Made by a program: the position numbers and the translations under genes. Positions 1 to 10,480 of a stretch of DNA of 34,818 nucleotides are shown here, piece after piece. The stretch's first letter is position 1, and each line of letters begins with the position of its first letter. The notes under the pieces were generated by a model. That model did not search any database, had not been told where the DNA came from, and saw nothing but the letters and a program-made list of their open reading frames with translations. Origin of the DNA: Gnetum montanum (taxonomy: Eukaryota > Streptophyta > Gnetopsida > Gnetales > Gnetaceae); NCBI GenBank assembly GCA_015680685.1, contig MNCI01029993.1, positions 205,546 to 240,363 on the forward strand. The letters are read 5' to 3'.

Positions 1-2440
1 CAACCGCTTGTTGTTGCGAGAGTTTGTCTAGGATTTTGGTTCTAAAGTAAGGTCTTCTCTTTTTACAGTTGTCAGAACCAACAATAAGTTGGATATTTAC
101 AGCTCTTGCAGTGTGACGTTGCTGCGGTTGAGGAGGACGTTCCCCTTGCATTGTTGGAGCAGGAGGTGTTATGGGAACTACTTGTGGTGGAAGAGGTGTG
201 AATGGATTAGGAGGATGGAACGAGTGTGAGATGTCTCCCGGAGGAGAAGGAGTCCTTCTAAAGTACTCCCGAACTTGGTAGTGACGGTTGGGGGTTGCGT
301 GACCCATAGAGTCACTTGGAGAAATTGGCTGCTGCACATAATAACCATAAGGATTGGGCTGCCGGTAAGAGTACTATTGTGTTGGTGGTGGCATCCCCCA
401 TGACTGTGGGTATTGCCACTGCTGATGCTATTCGATGGGCTGTGGCAGAGTTCCACTTGGATAATACGTTAGTGGTTGGTGGAACTGCCTTGGGTTACCT
501 TGTGGATAAGATAACCTTCGGGGTGTTTGCCGTTGGTTGAGTCTTGGATTAAGCACATACACCCCAGACTCCTGTAGATGTGAGATAATGGGGCAACATC
601 CCTTTGGATGTTCATAGTAGTAGACCCTACATCCACTATCACCGTCTAAATCAGAATCCTCGGCCACATCGGAGTTAGTGATTTTTTCCTTTCCCTTGTT
701 ATGTGCAGGGCCTAAATCTCTCCACTTTTGCTTACCTTTGTCACTACTTCGTTCAACCTTAGACTCTTCTACAATTTTCAAGACTGTTTCAATTCTTGAG
801 TCTAAGGAATCCCACATTTGGTCTACTTTGGCCGATACCTCGGTTGTTAACTTTTGGATCGGCAAAGTTTTTCGATTCACCAATTCGTTGATTGGTGACT
901 CATCTTCTTCATCACAAAATTTCACTTCCTTCTTCCGAAGGGAGGGATCACGGTTATACTCTTCCGCACTTTCCCTTTTTCGTAGTTCATCCTCTTTGTT
1001 TGCTACTTGTTCCAACAAGCTACGTACTTCATGGGCTGTGAGTTGTGAGAGTCTCCCTTGGGCGTAAATCGCAAGGGTTCTTCTAGTTTCATTCCTTAGC
1101 CCATCCATGATGTGGCGAAGTTGATCCCGCTGAGCATACCCATGGCCCAGGCAATGATGTAACAATGTGTAATAGTGGGCCATGGCAGCATCCAAGGGTT
1201 TGTGTGTACCTTGCTTCTAGCCTTGGATCTGCTTACACAAATTGGACACTCTAGAGTACGTTTGATACTTTTCATTGAACAGTTCTAGCATTGTACTCCA
1301 CCTCCTAATGGTTTCCAGTTCTAAGGACCGGTACCAGCTCTCTTCTTCTTTAGTGAGTGTCCTTTAGAACAACTTAAGCTTCTGCCACTCACTGTCTATA
1401 TTCTGCAAGGCGCAAGCATTTTGGAATGCCTGTAAATGATTTTGCGGATCAGCATTGTATCCCCCTTCAAATCGTGGGATGTTGTTCATGTCTAATCGTT
1501 TGATCCGACTATCCTTTAAATGCCTTGTGGGAATCCTAACTGCCTTCGTTATGTCAAGCATACTTCGGGCTGCGAGTAGGGGCTCGTCATGATTGTCTCT
1601 TTCATGACGCCTGTGATGTCTACGTTGTTCCCTACTCTCCCTATGTCCTTGCCCTTGTCCTCTCTCTCGACTTTCCCGTCAAGGTTTTTCGTCCTTTTTA
1701 CTTTTATCCTCACCTTTGTGTTCATGGTGGCTACACTCAGATGTGGAAGGAAAGGATGAATGATGGGAAGAAGGGGAAGAAGAAGGGAAACCATCACCAT
1801 GATGATGTTTCTTGCCTTCTCTTCGGCTACTACGGCCCTGATCGTCATGACGATCAAAGTGCCCGTCCTTAGCATGAGTGGTTATTCCCTCTGTGAACAG
1901 CTAGTGTTCATGGGCTTCAGAACTAGGGATATGTATCGTTGATCATAGGTTCTGATACTCATCCTCCTCACCATCGTTAGGAGGGGGAACATCCTTTGCT
2001 AAAGAACCCGTGATAAGGGGTTCCTCATCTCCTATTTTGCTAAGGACGTGCGGGGCTTTGCCCTTCAGAAAAGTATGTTGACTCTCCTGCCTTAAGTCCC
2101 GAATACGTTGGGCATCTGTGGGATGATAATCCCTTGTGTCAAAGTCATCCATAACGTATTCTGCAAATAGATCTTGCATGCCAATCTGTGCCAAGGGACA
2201 GAAGAGCATGTTAGGGACTGATTGGCCTGGGGGTAACACAATGTTACCTTGCAAATCTCTCCACCGTAGTTGTTCGTCCTGATGGAAAACAAAAGTAAAA
2301 TCTGGAATATACTCATCAGGATGAGTATATGTCATCTTATATTGTTGAGACACTGGTTGATTTTGGTTATGTTTTTTATGTTGCCGACTGTCTCATGTGT
2401 GGTCCTTAGGTGGTGAGTTGCTCTTATGAGAAGAAGGCAT
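1..2440 (-). pseudogene. E gag, degenerate, OTA/Athila-type
   Basis: Starts at a minus-strand ATG at 2440 (MPSSHKSNS...). An early TGA lies between it and the long frame resuming at 2353. The frame is broken into pieces at 2353-1943, 1875-1549, 1561-1364, 1195-428 and 456-178. Landmarks in order are an acidic N-terminal part (DFDTRDYHPTDAQR), an Arg/His-rich linker, the block IPRFEGGYNADPQNHLQAF ending WQKLKLF, then the helical capsid-like part with HCLGHGYAQRDQLRHIMDGL. A charged coiled stretch follows, then a knuckle-like C-x2-Y-x3-H-x4-C at 631-593 and a Pro/Gln-rich tail. The pattern short-cysteine/HG...DGL...TR resembles Athila gag (family knowledge); it would form the particle. It reads off the window edge. 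Frameshifts plus stops make it non-functional as written. Confidence 0.8.
593..631 (-). other. Gag zinc-knuckle variant in E (C-x2-Y-x3-H-x4-C)
   Basis: Translated on the minus strand, 13 residues read CRVYYYEHPKGCC and are followed by PIISHL. Spacing matches a retroviral knuckle (C-x2-C-x3-H-x4-C), but the second cysteine position is Tyr. The same position is Tyr in C and Phe in A. Confidence 0.6.
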
Positions 2441-2563
2441 TTTTTTTATCGATGTGCTAAATTCACCGTTATAGAAATGTTTCTAATTAACCCGAAGGTT
2501 TGTTAAGGCTCACAACGATGTGAGTGATATCCCTTATGTTCTATTCGGCGCACAAACACTTAC

Positions 2564-2581
2564 TCCCTGGCAATGGTGCCT
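2564..2581 (-). other. E primer binding site, tRNA-Asp type, decayed
   Basis: Minus strand reads AGGCACCATTGCCAGGGA, one base inside the LTR end. The 3' end of plant tRNA-Asp predicts TGGCGCCGTTGCCGGGGA; the first base and both CpG positions differ, the latter as expected of CpG decay. Confidence 0.75.
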
Positions 2582-2582
2582 A

Positions 2583-3242
2583 TGATGAGTGGTGAGGTAC
2601 CCCTACACTCAACCATACAGAACGAGCGTAGTACACGCGATCTGGTCGAACTCCGCAGACTAAATGCCTAAAAGCCCCATGGAACACTTGTGGTTAATCG
2701 TTCATTGTCTTCCTAGACTTACTTGTCGTTGTCACGATGTATGGTTAAGTAAGTTCGAGGTATATGATTTTTTTGGTCTTTTCTGATTTTATGTCTTCTA
2801 CGCTACGAGCAAAGGGTTGAGAAAACTAACTAATTCTAACTAATGTCCTAAGTCTAAATTAACTAGCGTCAGCATCCGTTCCCACTTACCGTACACACCC
2901 TGAACTATGCAACTATGGCTACCAAATGTTAATCGTTACTGGGATCACCACATGTAATGCACATGCTCGAAGTGGTCGTACTGAGGCACCTAACTAGCCT
3001 AAGTGTGACAAGCAGCCGATTCCTTGACTAGCCGTACACATCCGTAGATGCTCATAATCAAGTTGTACTCGTCCCACATTCTAGGAGACAAGGGTGAGAG
3101 AATCTAATCGCGATGAGTAGCTGATTTCTTGGTTAGCCATACACATTCGTCAATGCTCGTAACCAAGTNTTATAGATTTGGCAGCGGACTGCGATATCGT
3201 GTACGCAATATCGCAGGGACGACGCGATATCGTGTCTCATCA
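2583..3242 (-). repeat. E 5' LTR
   Basis: 660 bases as assembled, TG...CA ends. In element orientation it has a short U3 with GATATCG-type near-palindromes (3235-3190), a TATA-like CTATAA (3175-3170) directly abutting a single N at 3169, then R/U5. Downstream there is an imperfect ~104-base tandem duplication: the block around 3008-3066 is echoed at 3112-3168. The N probably marks a collapsed join, so true length may be greater. The terminal ~80 bases match the LTR ends of A, B, C and F. Confidence 0.85.
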
Positions 3243-3281
3243 TAGGGTTTTTAGGTTGTGTTGACAAGGCCTCATTGATGG
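3243..3281 (-). repeat. B 3' LTR fragment between E and D
   Basis: 39 bases lying between the end of E's LTR and the start of D's. The stretch ...GTTGACAAGGCCTCATTG resembles the U3 of B's 5' LTR (GTTAACGGGGCCTCATCA near 20534), so I read it as the U3 of B's other LTR, split by E on the left and D on the right. Bases 3277-3281 (GATGG) are the left copy of D's target duplication. Assignment to B is inference. Confidence 0.55.
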
Positions 3282-3789
3282 TGTAACGTATCATCCCTTG
3301 TTAAGGGTGGAAACAATTATTAATAATGTAATTAACCTTCTAATGAAGGGGTATCTCGTTATGAGGAGTTATGATTATTCATGTATCCCTTGGGAAAGGG
3401 TTTGACCTACGCTATTTAAGGTCAGGGTTAGAGGTCATGTTAGAATGGAGTTGCAGAGCATAGAGAGGTGAGTAACAGGAGCTGGGTGAAGCCGGACAAA
3501 AAGGGACTAATCATTCCTTTGGCAGGATAACCTAACTGTGGTGGCAGTGCCGAATTACCTCTAAGGCTTAAGTGGCATAGGAAGATAACCCAAAAGGGCA
3601 TTATAGTACTCTCTTCCATTAATACAATTTTTTCATTTTTCTTTCCTTACTTAATTCTTTAGTATCAATTATTTATGTGCTAATTAATTCATTATTTAAG
3701 TGTTTATAATCTTTTCGATATGCTATCTATGATGAATATGATAAATTAGACATTCGTATTTTTATGACATTCGGGAATGGAATATCACA
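3282..3789 (+). repeat. D 5' LTR
   Basis: Starts TGTAACG, ends ATATCACA; 508 bases, the same length as the 3' LTR. Target copy GATGG lies immediately left. Contains CTATTTAAGG near 3411-3420 as a possible weak TATA-like element. Confidence 0.92.
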
Positions 3790-3791
3790 TT

Positions 3792-3803
3792 TGGCATCGA
3801 AGC
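3792..3803 (+). other. D primer binding site, initiator-Met tRNA type, decayed
   Basis: TGGCATCGAAGC, two bases inside the LTR, matches 9 of 12 positions of the plant initiator-tRNA-Met primer site TGGTATCAGAGC commonly used by Ty3/gypsy chromoviruses. Confidence 0.55.
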
Positions 3804-3948
3804 AAACCATGATTTAGGAATCAAAATGAAAGAAAAACCTTATTTTATTATTATTATAGAACACAAGTACATTTAAGAAAAATAACAACATGGAGGAAAA
3901 TATTATTCTATTTTATTATCAAAAGGAATGAAGAGGAAATACATCGTT

Positions 3949-3972
3949 AAAAAAGGGGGGGAGTGGGGGCGG
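3949..3972 (+). other. G-rich polypurine tract inside D, near primer site
   Basis: A run of six A, seven G, then AGT, five G, C and two G, in otherwise AT-rich DNA. It looks like a polypurine primer and could fold as a G-quadruplex. It lies 160 bases inside the 5' LTR rather than next to the 3' LTR, just beyond the end of the antisense gene. Function unknown. Confidence 0.5.
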
Positions 3973-4009
3973 TGTAGAATGGGAAAATAATGAAAATGGA
4001 CAATTATAA

Positions 4010-6234
4010 TTATTTGTTACGACCAAGTGATTCAAGAAGATTTATAATTATCTTTAAGTGGGATTCTCTCTCTTCAGTAGTAGCATCTGCTTTTCTAAGC
4101 ATTGTTTTACATCCAACTAGTCCATCACATAGCTATTTGATATATTCGGTTACACGTCTCGTTGTAGCTGTTGATTTCTTTTTTCTTTCAAGTTGAGTCT
4201 TTCAATCATCCATGTCTCTTTGTCATTCCTTTTCTTTTCTCTGTAGAAACAAAATGTAAATTGAGTTATGAACAAATCAACAAACCAAAAGGAGAAAAGA
4301 GAGGAAAATATAATAATACATAAAAATATATAGATTACTTGAAATCAATCATTATCAATTTGAAGGAAACATGCACGAGTATCTAGATGTTGAGCATAAC
4401 ATGTTGCATTTTCCAAATCTCCTAAGAGTTGCTTTAGATTTTTTACAACATCTGGAGCATTCTCAAGAATTGGATGCCAAGATGATGGAAGTCTAGCCTA
4501 TAGTAAATCATAATCTACTTTGAAATTGCATGATTGTAACTCCCATAGATGATAGACATCCTCACAAATAGAATAGGGTTCATTGTTAGAGATTCGTTGA
4601 TTAATACGTTGAAGAAGCACAAGTTCTTTTTTAGCAGCCGCCACTATCTTTTCCATAAAATAAGAAGAACCAGAGATAAAGAAAGAAGAAACCACTGGAA
4701 TAGATTCAGAAATTGTTGTTGGTGTTGCCTATAGAAGGGAACTTTTTCTAGGTGTCGAAGGAAAAGAAGGTATGAGTGGTGATCTAAGTGGTGGTGGAAT
4801 AGGAGTTTGTGCAAAAGTAGCACCTGCATCACCTCTATTCATCTCTCGGATAAAATAATGTCACTCCATAGACCTCTACAACATAAAAAAAATAAAAAAA
4901 AAATATTATTAATATTATACAAGGAAAAGAAGAAAGTATTCAAACTTTGAAATAATTAAAACATACCTCTAGTTGCTTCTCCTTATCATGTCTTGAACCT
5001 TGTTGAGGAGTTGGTTGGGATTGTTGTTGAACCAGTTGTTAGGTTGATTGTCTTATAACTACTAGACTACTAGAACTTTTCCTAGTACGTTGCCTTTGGA
5101 AAAGAAATTTATTAGAAGGATAAAAAATAAAATAAATATAAAAATATAGATAAGACATTTAACTTAGTAAATTATATTTAAATATATACCTTGGAAGCAG
5201 AAACTATGACTTGTTCTTGTGATTGAACCATACCAAAGGTTGAAGTACCTTGAATTTCTTCAACCTATGCAAATTCAGCACTCTGCATTGGTTCCTTCTG
5301 TAGCTCAGATTGCACTATCAAATACATAAAATAAAAACATAATTAATAAACAAGGAAATAATAAAAAAACATGAAAGTGCCTCACTAATTTCTTCTTCAC
5401 TTCAAGCTTGCTATAAAGCCAGTTGACCTTTCTAGCACCCATAATCTTACTCCTTATAACCTTTTCATCTTCAAGAAATTCAAGGCACAATCGAGGATTG
5501 TAACGAGTGAAACATTTTTTGGGATGATCATAACTTATGATCATACACATGATTAAAGGTATACGATATAAAGTATAGGATTTTAAAGGATATTAGTGGG
5601 CAACAGAAATTTTGGTCATAGCAGTATAAAAAGTAGAGAAACATGACATCGACCAATCATAAATTCTACTAGTTATGGCACCATGAAGTATGAAAATAGA
5701 ATAAAAACTAACATTGGATTGTTGTTTATACTATAAAGCCTTGCTACTGATGAATAAACATAAGTCAAAATAAGCATCATTAATAAAATCTTTATGACTG
5801 AATTGGTTTTTGCAAATTATGGAATTAGCAACATAATTGGATAATTCTGTCTTACATAAAGATTTAAATTGTGGAGAACGAGTTATAGGGATCAACGGAT
5901 CCTCTCCTAGCTAAAAACCTATGACTACTTTGATATCAAGAGGAAGGATCGTTACCACTCCAAAAACTAATTAAAAAATAGTGCTTTTCTTATTATCATA
6001 CTGCTCAAACCACTGTGCAAGAACACCTTTGCAAAAGGAAAGTTTAAAATTGGGAAAATTAGTAAATCAGCTAATCTAGAAGTAGTGAGAAACTGAAAAC
6101 CATCTTTCCTAAGCAAGCTACGAACCCGATTGAAAGTAGTAAGAACATTATTTTGGTGTAAAAAAAATATTATGAGGCAATAAAGAGCGACTACCTGAAA
6201 GGGCCTAAGGTGAAGTTTGACATTTGGAAGCCAT
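4010..6234 (-). pseudogene. Antisense multi-exon gene within D, unknown function, degenerate
   Basis: Read on the minus strand from an ATG at 6234 (MASKCQTS) to a TAA at 4012-4010. Four GT-AG introns are visible: 5385-5315 (GTGAGG...TTTGATAG), 5189-5094 (GTATAT...CCAAAG), 4966-4876 (GTATGT...TTGTAG) and 4338-4241 (GTAATC...TTCTACAG), each 71-98 bases and AT-rich. Exon 1 includes NRVRSLLRKDGFQFLTTSRL and FLEDEKVIRSKIMGARKVNW. Exon 3 is Gln-rich. Exon 4 has a Pro/Ser-rich part (FAQTPIPPPLRSPLIPSFPS) and then an amphipathic segment (EKIVAAAKKELVLLQRINQR). Exon 5 is charged and coiled-coil-like, ending SLGRNK. A few premature stops and frame changes show decay. I do not recognise the family. Extra antisense genes are known in some Tat-lineage elements (e.g. 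gene23 of Grande); alternatives are a captured host gene or a separate insertion. Confidence 0.6.
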
Positions 6235-7507
6235 GAATTCTTTATAATAGTAAATTTTCAAGCTTCTTTATAGACAATCTTTTGCTAGTTGTGATGAGTA
6301 AATCAACTTATTTCTTATATTTATAATGTAATCATAGAAATCGTAGTAAAAGAAAAGAGAAAGTATAATTTAAGATAACAAAAGATTTAATAAAAGTTAA
6401 TGTATAATTTTTTTTTACAAGAAAAGGCTAACGTTTACTTTTTTTGATTTTATAATTTCTAGGTTTACTAAAGTGAAGTTATTTGCAATTTAACACAAAG
6501 TACTCTCTGAGACAATTCCACTAGTACTAATTTCATCAAAATCTGACTTACGATTTGGAAAATATGACCATTCTCGATTTATGTGTAATTAAAATAATAA
6601 TAATTATATATATATATATATAAAATTTAAAAAACAACATAGAGGCCTCAGGTTCAAAATTTAGCCCCAATATTAAGTTAACTATATATATATAGAATAA
6701 AAAAATTTAGTGATAATTAAAAAAAAAAATTGGCTTGTGGCCAACCGCAAAAGGGGGTAGTGGCATAAAAAAAAAAAAAAAAAACTGTGGCCCTAAGGGC
6801 CAACACCAAAACAAAAATCGTGTTTCAATCACCGTTTTCGCCACTGCTATTTTCACTGCCATCGCTGCACGCGTGCCTGCACCGCCTATTACCACCTCCC
6901 GCATTGCTCATCAGCACCTCCTACGCTACCTATGACCACTTCCCATGTTGCCCATCACCACCTCTTATGCCATCTATTACTGCCTCTCTCGTGCTATCCA
7001 TCACCACAATCTGGCCACAGCGCAGACCCTAAATTAGTTGTCCGGCAATTAACAAAAATTTTGAAAATTCTCGTTGACAGAAATTTTTCAATTTTTTTTT
7101 GTGTTGTTAGTTTAAGAATAAATATGCGCTTAAATATGTCTTGGAGTAGAACTAGGATGGGTGATCTCTCGGAAAGTTTTGAAAAACGTGAGAAATAAGA
7201 AAACTTAAAACAACTATAGCTTTGAATCTGAAGTTTGTTTTCAACTAAACAAAAATCAATTACAATAGATTTGAATAATTACAATAGATTTGAATCTTAC
7301 AGACTCAACGGAATGGTCAAATTTAGCTTTTTGATTATAGAAAATTAACTTTTAATTCCTTGATTTAGGTCCCAATATAATTAAGATTTGATGAGAAATC
7401 CATAACAGTTTCAACTTTTTTCAAAACTGACTAAATGATTTCAAATCCCATAAAAGGGCCATAAAGGCTAAGGATTCTCAAACATACCTGATTTCTTCAA
7501 CTTACCG
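6235..7507. other. D spacer between antisense gene and gag
   Basis: AT-rich noncoding DNA with (TA)n runs near 6605-6622 and 6682-6693 and an 18-base A run at 6767-6784. It then changes abruptly to a GC-richer block (about 6785-7030) holding short tandem repeats. No coding sequence supported; apart from the repeats I see no recognisable signal. The leader for D gag presumably lies here. Confidence 0.6.
6887..7008 (+). repeat. Minisatellite, ~22-24 base unit, about five copies
   Basis: Imperfect units resembling CCACCTCCCATGTTGCCCAT follow one another, with starts near 6891, 6914, 6936, 6957 and 6979. The unit is not a multiple of three throughout, and the reading frames across it are not conserved, so it is noncoding. 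Confidence 0.65.
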
Positions 7508-8740
7508 ATGTCCAGAACCGAAGAATAAATTGGAAAGAAATGGAAGCCTGAGTCAATGACCGAAAGAATGCCCTTGAAGAACAAATTAATGAGATCAGGG
7601 GTGTTTAAGAAGAACTTCAACACTCAAACCAAGGGTTTAGAACAGAGATACAAAATATCTCTAAAGAAATTAAGAAATTATCCCAAAATTCAGAGGATAA
7701 ATGGTTTGAAGTAAAATGAAGGATGGAATCCTTTGCTAACTCCATCAAACAATTAACCAACCATCTTATTCAACCTTCTAATCCTACCCACGGTCTACCT
7801 AGAGCACAACATCAAGATCAACCTTCCATTAGGAATTCACAACAAACACAACCTCCACCTATTAATGAACAAGATATTGAAATCCGCCTTGTAGACCATA
7901 GAACTGAAATCAAGAGTGAAGGATATGGGAACTGGCTTAATTTGTTTAGAGAATTATTGACACAAGCGCATGCTAAGAAAGTAAAATTAGATCATTATGA
8001 TGGAGCCCCTGGATCTAGTGCTAAGGCAAAGGATTGACTTGATATAATGAAAAATTACTTTGATATGTTGAATTTGTCAAGCCATGAACGTCTAGAATTT
8101 ATCTTCTTGTATTTAAGAGGACTTGCAGCAACATGGTGGAATGAGTTGAGATCTCAAGGTTTTATTACAAATTGGCTTAATTTTTGTCGAGATTTTGAAT
8201 AAAAATTTGTTCCCAATAGTTTTCTCAAAGAGCATAAAATGAGATTTGATTCTTTAAGGTTGGAAAAATGATCTGTAGATGATTACTACAAAGAATTTTG
8301 TGATCTTTCTTGGTATGTAAGTCACCAGGATGAAGGAGAATTAGCTTCAAAATTCATTGGAGGATTACATGCTCAATTATGTCTACAAACATGAGCCCAT
8401 AATCCCCAAACTGTTGATGAAGCATATATAATTGCTAAGGATGATGAGGAATCAAATAAGATACGAGTGACCCTTCCGACAAACAACTTTTCAACAAAGC
8501 CCTTTTCCACAAGCAATGGTAGAAGAGACACCAACAAAAAAAGCTTGATTAAGATTTGGATGTTTCTTTTGTGGGGAGAATCATTTTAAATGAGATTGTC
8601 CAAAATTTCAAGCAAAAATACAAAGGACCAACGAAATCAGAAATTAGAAACCAAACTCAAACATGAATAAAGGAAAAATTCAAGCAGCTACAATAGCTAT
8701 CAAGAAGATATCATCAACTAAATCAGGTTTGTGAAAATTT
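7508..8740 (+). pseudogene. D gag (capsid/nucleocapsid), degenerate
   Basis: The N-terminal part from a possible ATG near 7508 is a coiled coil (NALEEQINEIRGV and following). A Gln/Pro-rich linker follows, then the gag core: DHYDGAPG, a tryptophan-rich LAATWWNELRSQG near 8125-8160, DDYYKEFCDLSW near 8279-8315 and FIGGLHAQLC near 8353-8385. This order is typical of the retrotransposon gag (PF03732-like) fold. A knuckle C-x2-C-x3-H-x4-C sits at 8561-8599 with a TGA inside it. In-frame stops at 8035, 8198, 8268 and 8391 each differ by one transition from a sense codon. A frame change falls between about 8440 and 8560, probably at the A7 run near 8540. It would assemble the particle and bind RNA; it is not translatable as written. 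Confidence 0.85.
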
Positions 8741-8743
8741 CAA

Positions 8744-9140
8744 TTTGTTTTATTGATTTTTGAAGGTTCAATTGAAGGTAAAAAAATTAAATTTTTGATT
8801 GATAGTGATGAGCAAACTATGAGCAAACATAGCAGGTATGGAAAAATAAACTTTATTTTGCAAAATATGCCCTTCATTGATGAATTTTTGGAATTTGAAC
8901 TAGCTGATGTTGATGCAATTTTAGGAATGTCTTTCCTATAAAAATTTGATGTTACTGCCCACTTTGGAACTCATATTTTACAAGTTCCAACCACTAACGG
9001 AGTCAGGGTTCTAAGGGGGGTAGGAAAAAAAAAAAAACAAAATCATACGATAACTATTAAGCAAGCTAAAAGATTAGTAAAAAAAGGTGCTACAATGTTG
9101 GTTAAAGTTATCCAACCTCAGTGTTGAGATCCTGAATGAA
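8744..9140 (+). pseudogene. D protease (retropepsin-type), degenerate
   Basis: The core reads KFLIDSDEQT at 8789-8818. The catalytic motif is D-S-D rather than D-S/T-G (third codon GAT at 8807-8809), so the active-site glycine is lost. A short deletion seems to follow, then ELADVDAILGMSFL, matching the end of gypsy proteases (usually LGMPWL). A TAA at 8939 is one transition from a Gln codon. Frame agrees with the gag knuckle, not with the RT, so a frame change lies between 8940 and 9270, plausibly at the A-run near 9029-9041. Would cleave the Gag-Pol polyprotein. Confidence 0.75.
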
Positions 9141-10016
9141 CTTAAAGAAGATAAAGATTCAGTATTTGGTGAAACTAAAGAATTACCTTCAAAAAGAACA
9201 TTTGAACATGCCATTGATATTTTTCCTAGTACATAACCTATCTCAAAAGCTCCTTATAGATTTTATACTTTGGAATTAAGAGAATTAAAAGTACAATTTG
9301 ACCAATTATTGGAAGAAAGGAAAATTACACCTAGCGTATCACCTTGGGGTGCACCAGTTCTATTCGTTAAAAAGAAAGATGGTACTCTAAGATTATGCAT
9401 CGATTACAGAGCATTGAATAAAGTGATAATTAAAAATAGTTATCCTTTACCTAGAATTGATGATTTATTTGATCAACTTACAGGTGCATGTTATTTCTCA
9501 AAGATTGATTTAAAATTAGGATATTATCAAATAAGGGTTAAGGAAAAAGATATTGAGAAAACTACTTTTAGAACTAGATATGGATTATACGAATTTGTTG
9601 TGATGTTGTTTGGATTAACTAATGCACATGCAACATTTATAGCATTAATGAATAATAATTTTCATGAATATCTTGATCAATTTGTTATAGTATTTATGGA
9701 TGATATACTTGTTTATTCTAAATCAAGAGAAGTGCATATTGAACATTTGAAAACTATAATGGAAATTCTTAAAGAACATCAATTAAAAGCTAAATTGAAT
9801 AAATGTGAACTCTTTAAGGAAGAAGCCTCATACTTAGGACATATAGTTTCCAAGAAAGGATTGCAAGTGGATCCAGCAAAAATTAGTGCCGTTCAAGATT
9901 GGCCTGAATTAAAAGATGTTACAACTGTTCAAAGTTTTTTAGGGTTAGCCGATTTTTATCAATGTTTTATTAAAGATTATTCTACCTTGGTAGCCCCATT
10001 AATTGACCTTTTGTAG
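9141..10016 (+). pseudogene. D reverse transcriptase domain
   Basis: The longest open stretch in the window, 248 codons from 9270 to 10016. Motifs in order are [30 protein letters not shown], the first catalytic Asp in [13 protein letters not shown] (about 9507), [10 protein letters not shown] (the usual Pro is His) and the catalytic pair in FMDDILVYS (Asp codons about 9699-9704). [12 protein letters not shown] follows, then the connection segment ending at a TAG (10014) that is one transition from Gln. Catalytic residues are intact. It copies the element RNA into DNA in the particle. Upstream linker 9141-9269 is in the same polyprotein but broken by stops. Confidence 0.92.
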
Positions 10017-10480
10017 GAGAAACGTGAGTTCAAATTTGATGAAAAATGTAGGGAATCTTTTCTTAGATTAAAGATGCTACTTACAACAACACCTATTTTG
10101 AGAATTTCGGATGAAGATATACCATTTGAAGTATTCATGGATGCCTATGGAATAGGAATTGGTGTAGTTCTTTCATAGGAAGATAAAGTGGTATGTTATG
10201 AATCTCATAAATTACGAGGAGTTGAGGTAAATTACTCAACCCATGATTTAGAATTACTAGCAATTGTTCATGCTCTAAAAGTTTGGAGACATTATCTTTG
10301 TGGGAAGAAGTTTGTACTAAAAATAGATCATAAAAGTTTAGAATATTTGCAAAGACAACCTATTTTGAATACTCGTCAAAGGTGATGGATAGAATTGTTA
10401 GTAGAATATGATTTTGAAATCAAATATGTTCCTGGCAAGAAAAATGTGGTAGCTGATGCCCTTAGTAGAATGTGGAATTT
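10017..10480 (+). pseudogene. D RNase H domain
   Basis: Follows the RT directly. Recognisable motifs are FEVFMDAYGIGIGVVLS (first catalytic Asp), NYSTHDLELLAIVHAL (catalytic Glu), FVLKIDHKSLEYL (second Asp) and KKNVVADALSR at the end. Stops at 10177 (TAG) and 10383 (TGA) each lie one transition from Gln and Arg codons. Same frame as the RT. Removes the RNA strand during reverse transcription. Confidence 0.88.

Larger units (their letters stand above)
1..3242 (-). mobile_element. Element E: Athila-like LTR retrotransposon, 5' part (3' part off window)
   Basis: Reading on the minus strand, the order is 5' LTR (3242-2583), a one-base spacer, a primer binding site (2581-2564), a leader, then a gag-type reading frame (2440 to the window edge). 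The LTR begins TGATGAGAC and ends CTCATCA in element orientation. The other LTR and the right half of the target duplication would lie left of base 1, so length and intactness are unknown; the five bases after the LTR (3243-3247, TAGGG) are the candidate duplication. LTR and gag are homologous to elements A, B and C in this window and the LTR closely matches solo LTR F. No pol is visible in the part present. Confidence 0.85.

Noticed and set aside
678-1067. Plus-strand open frame of 129 codons
   Set aside because: Ser-rich shadow antisense to E gag; the minus strand carries the conserved gag motifs.
6707-7198. Overlapping short frames on both strands
   Set aside because: Generated by A-runs and the minisatellite; composition is low complexity and frames are not mutually conserved.
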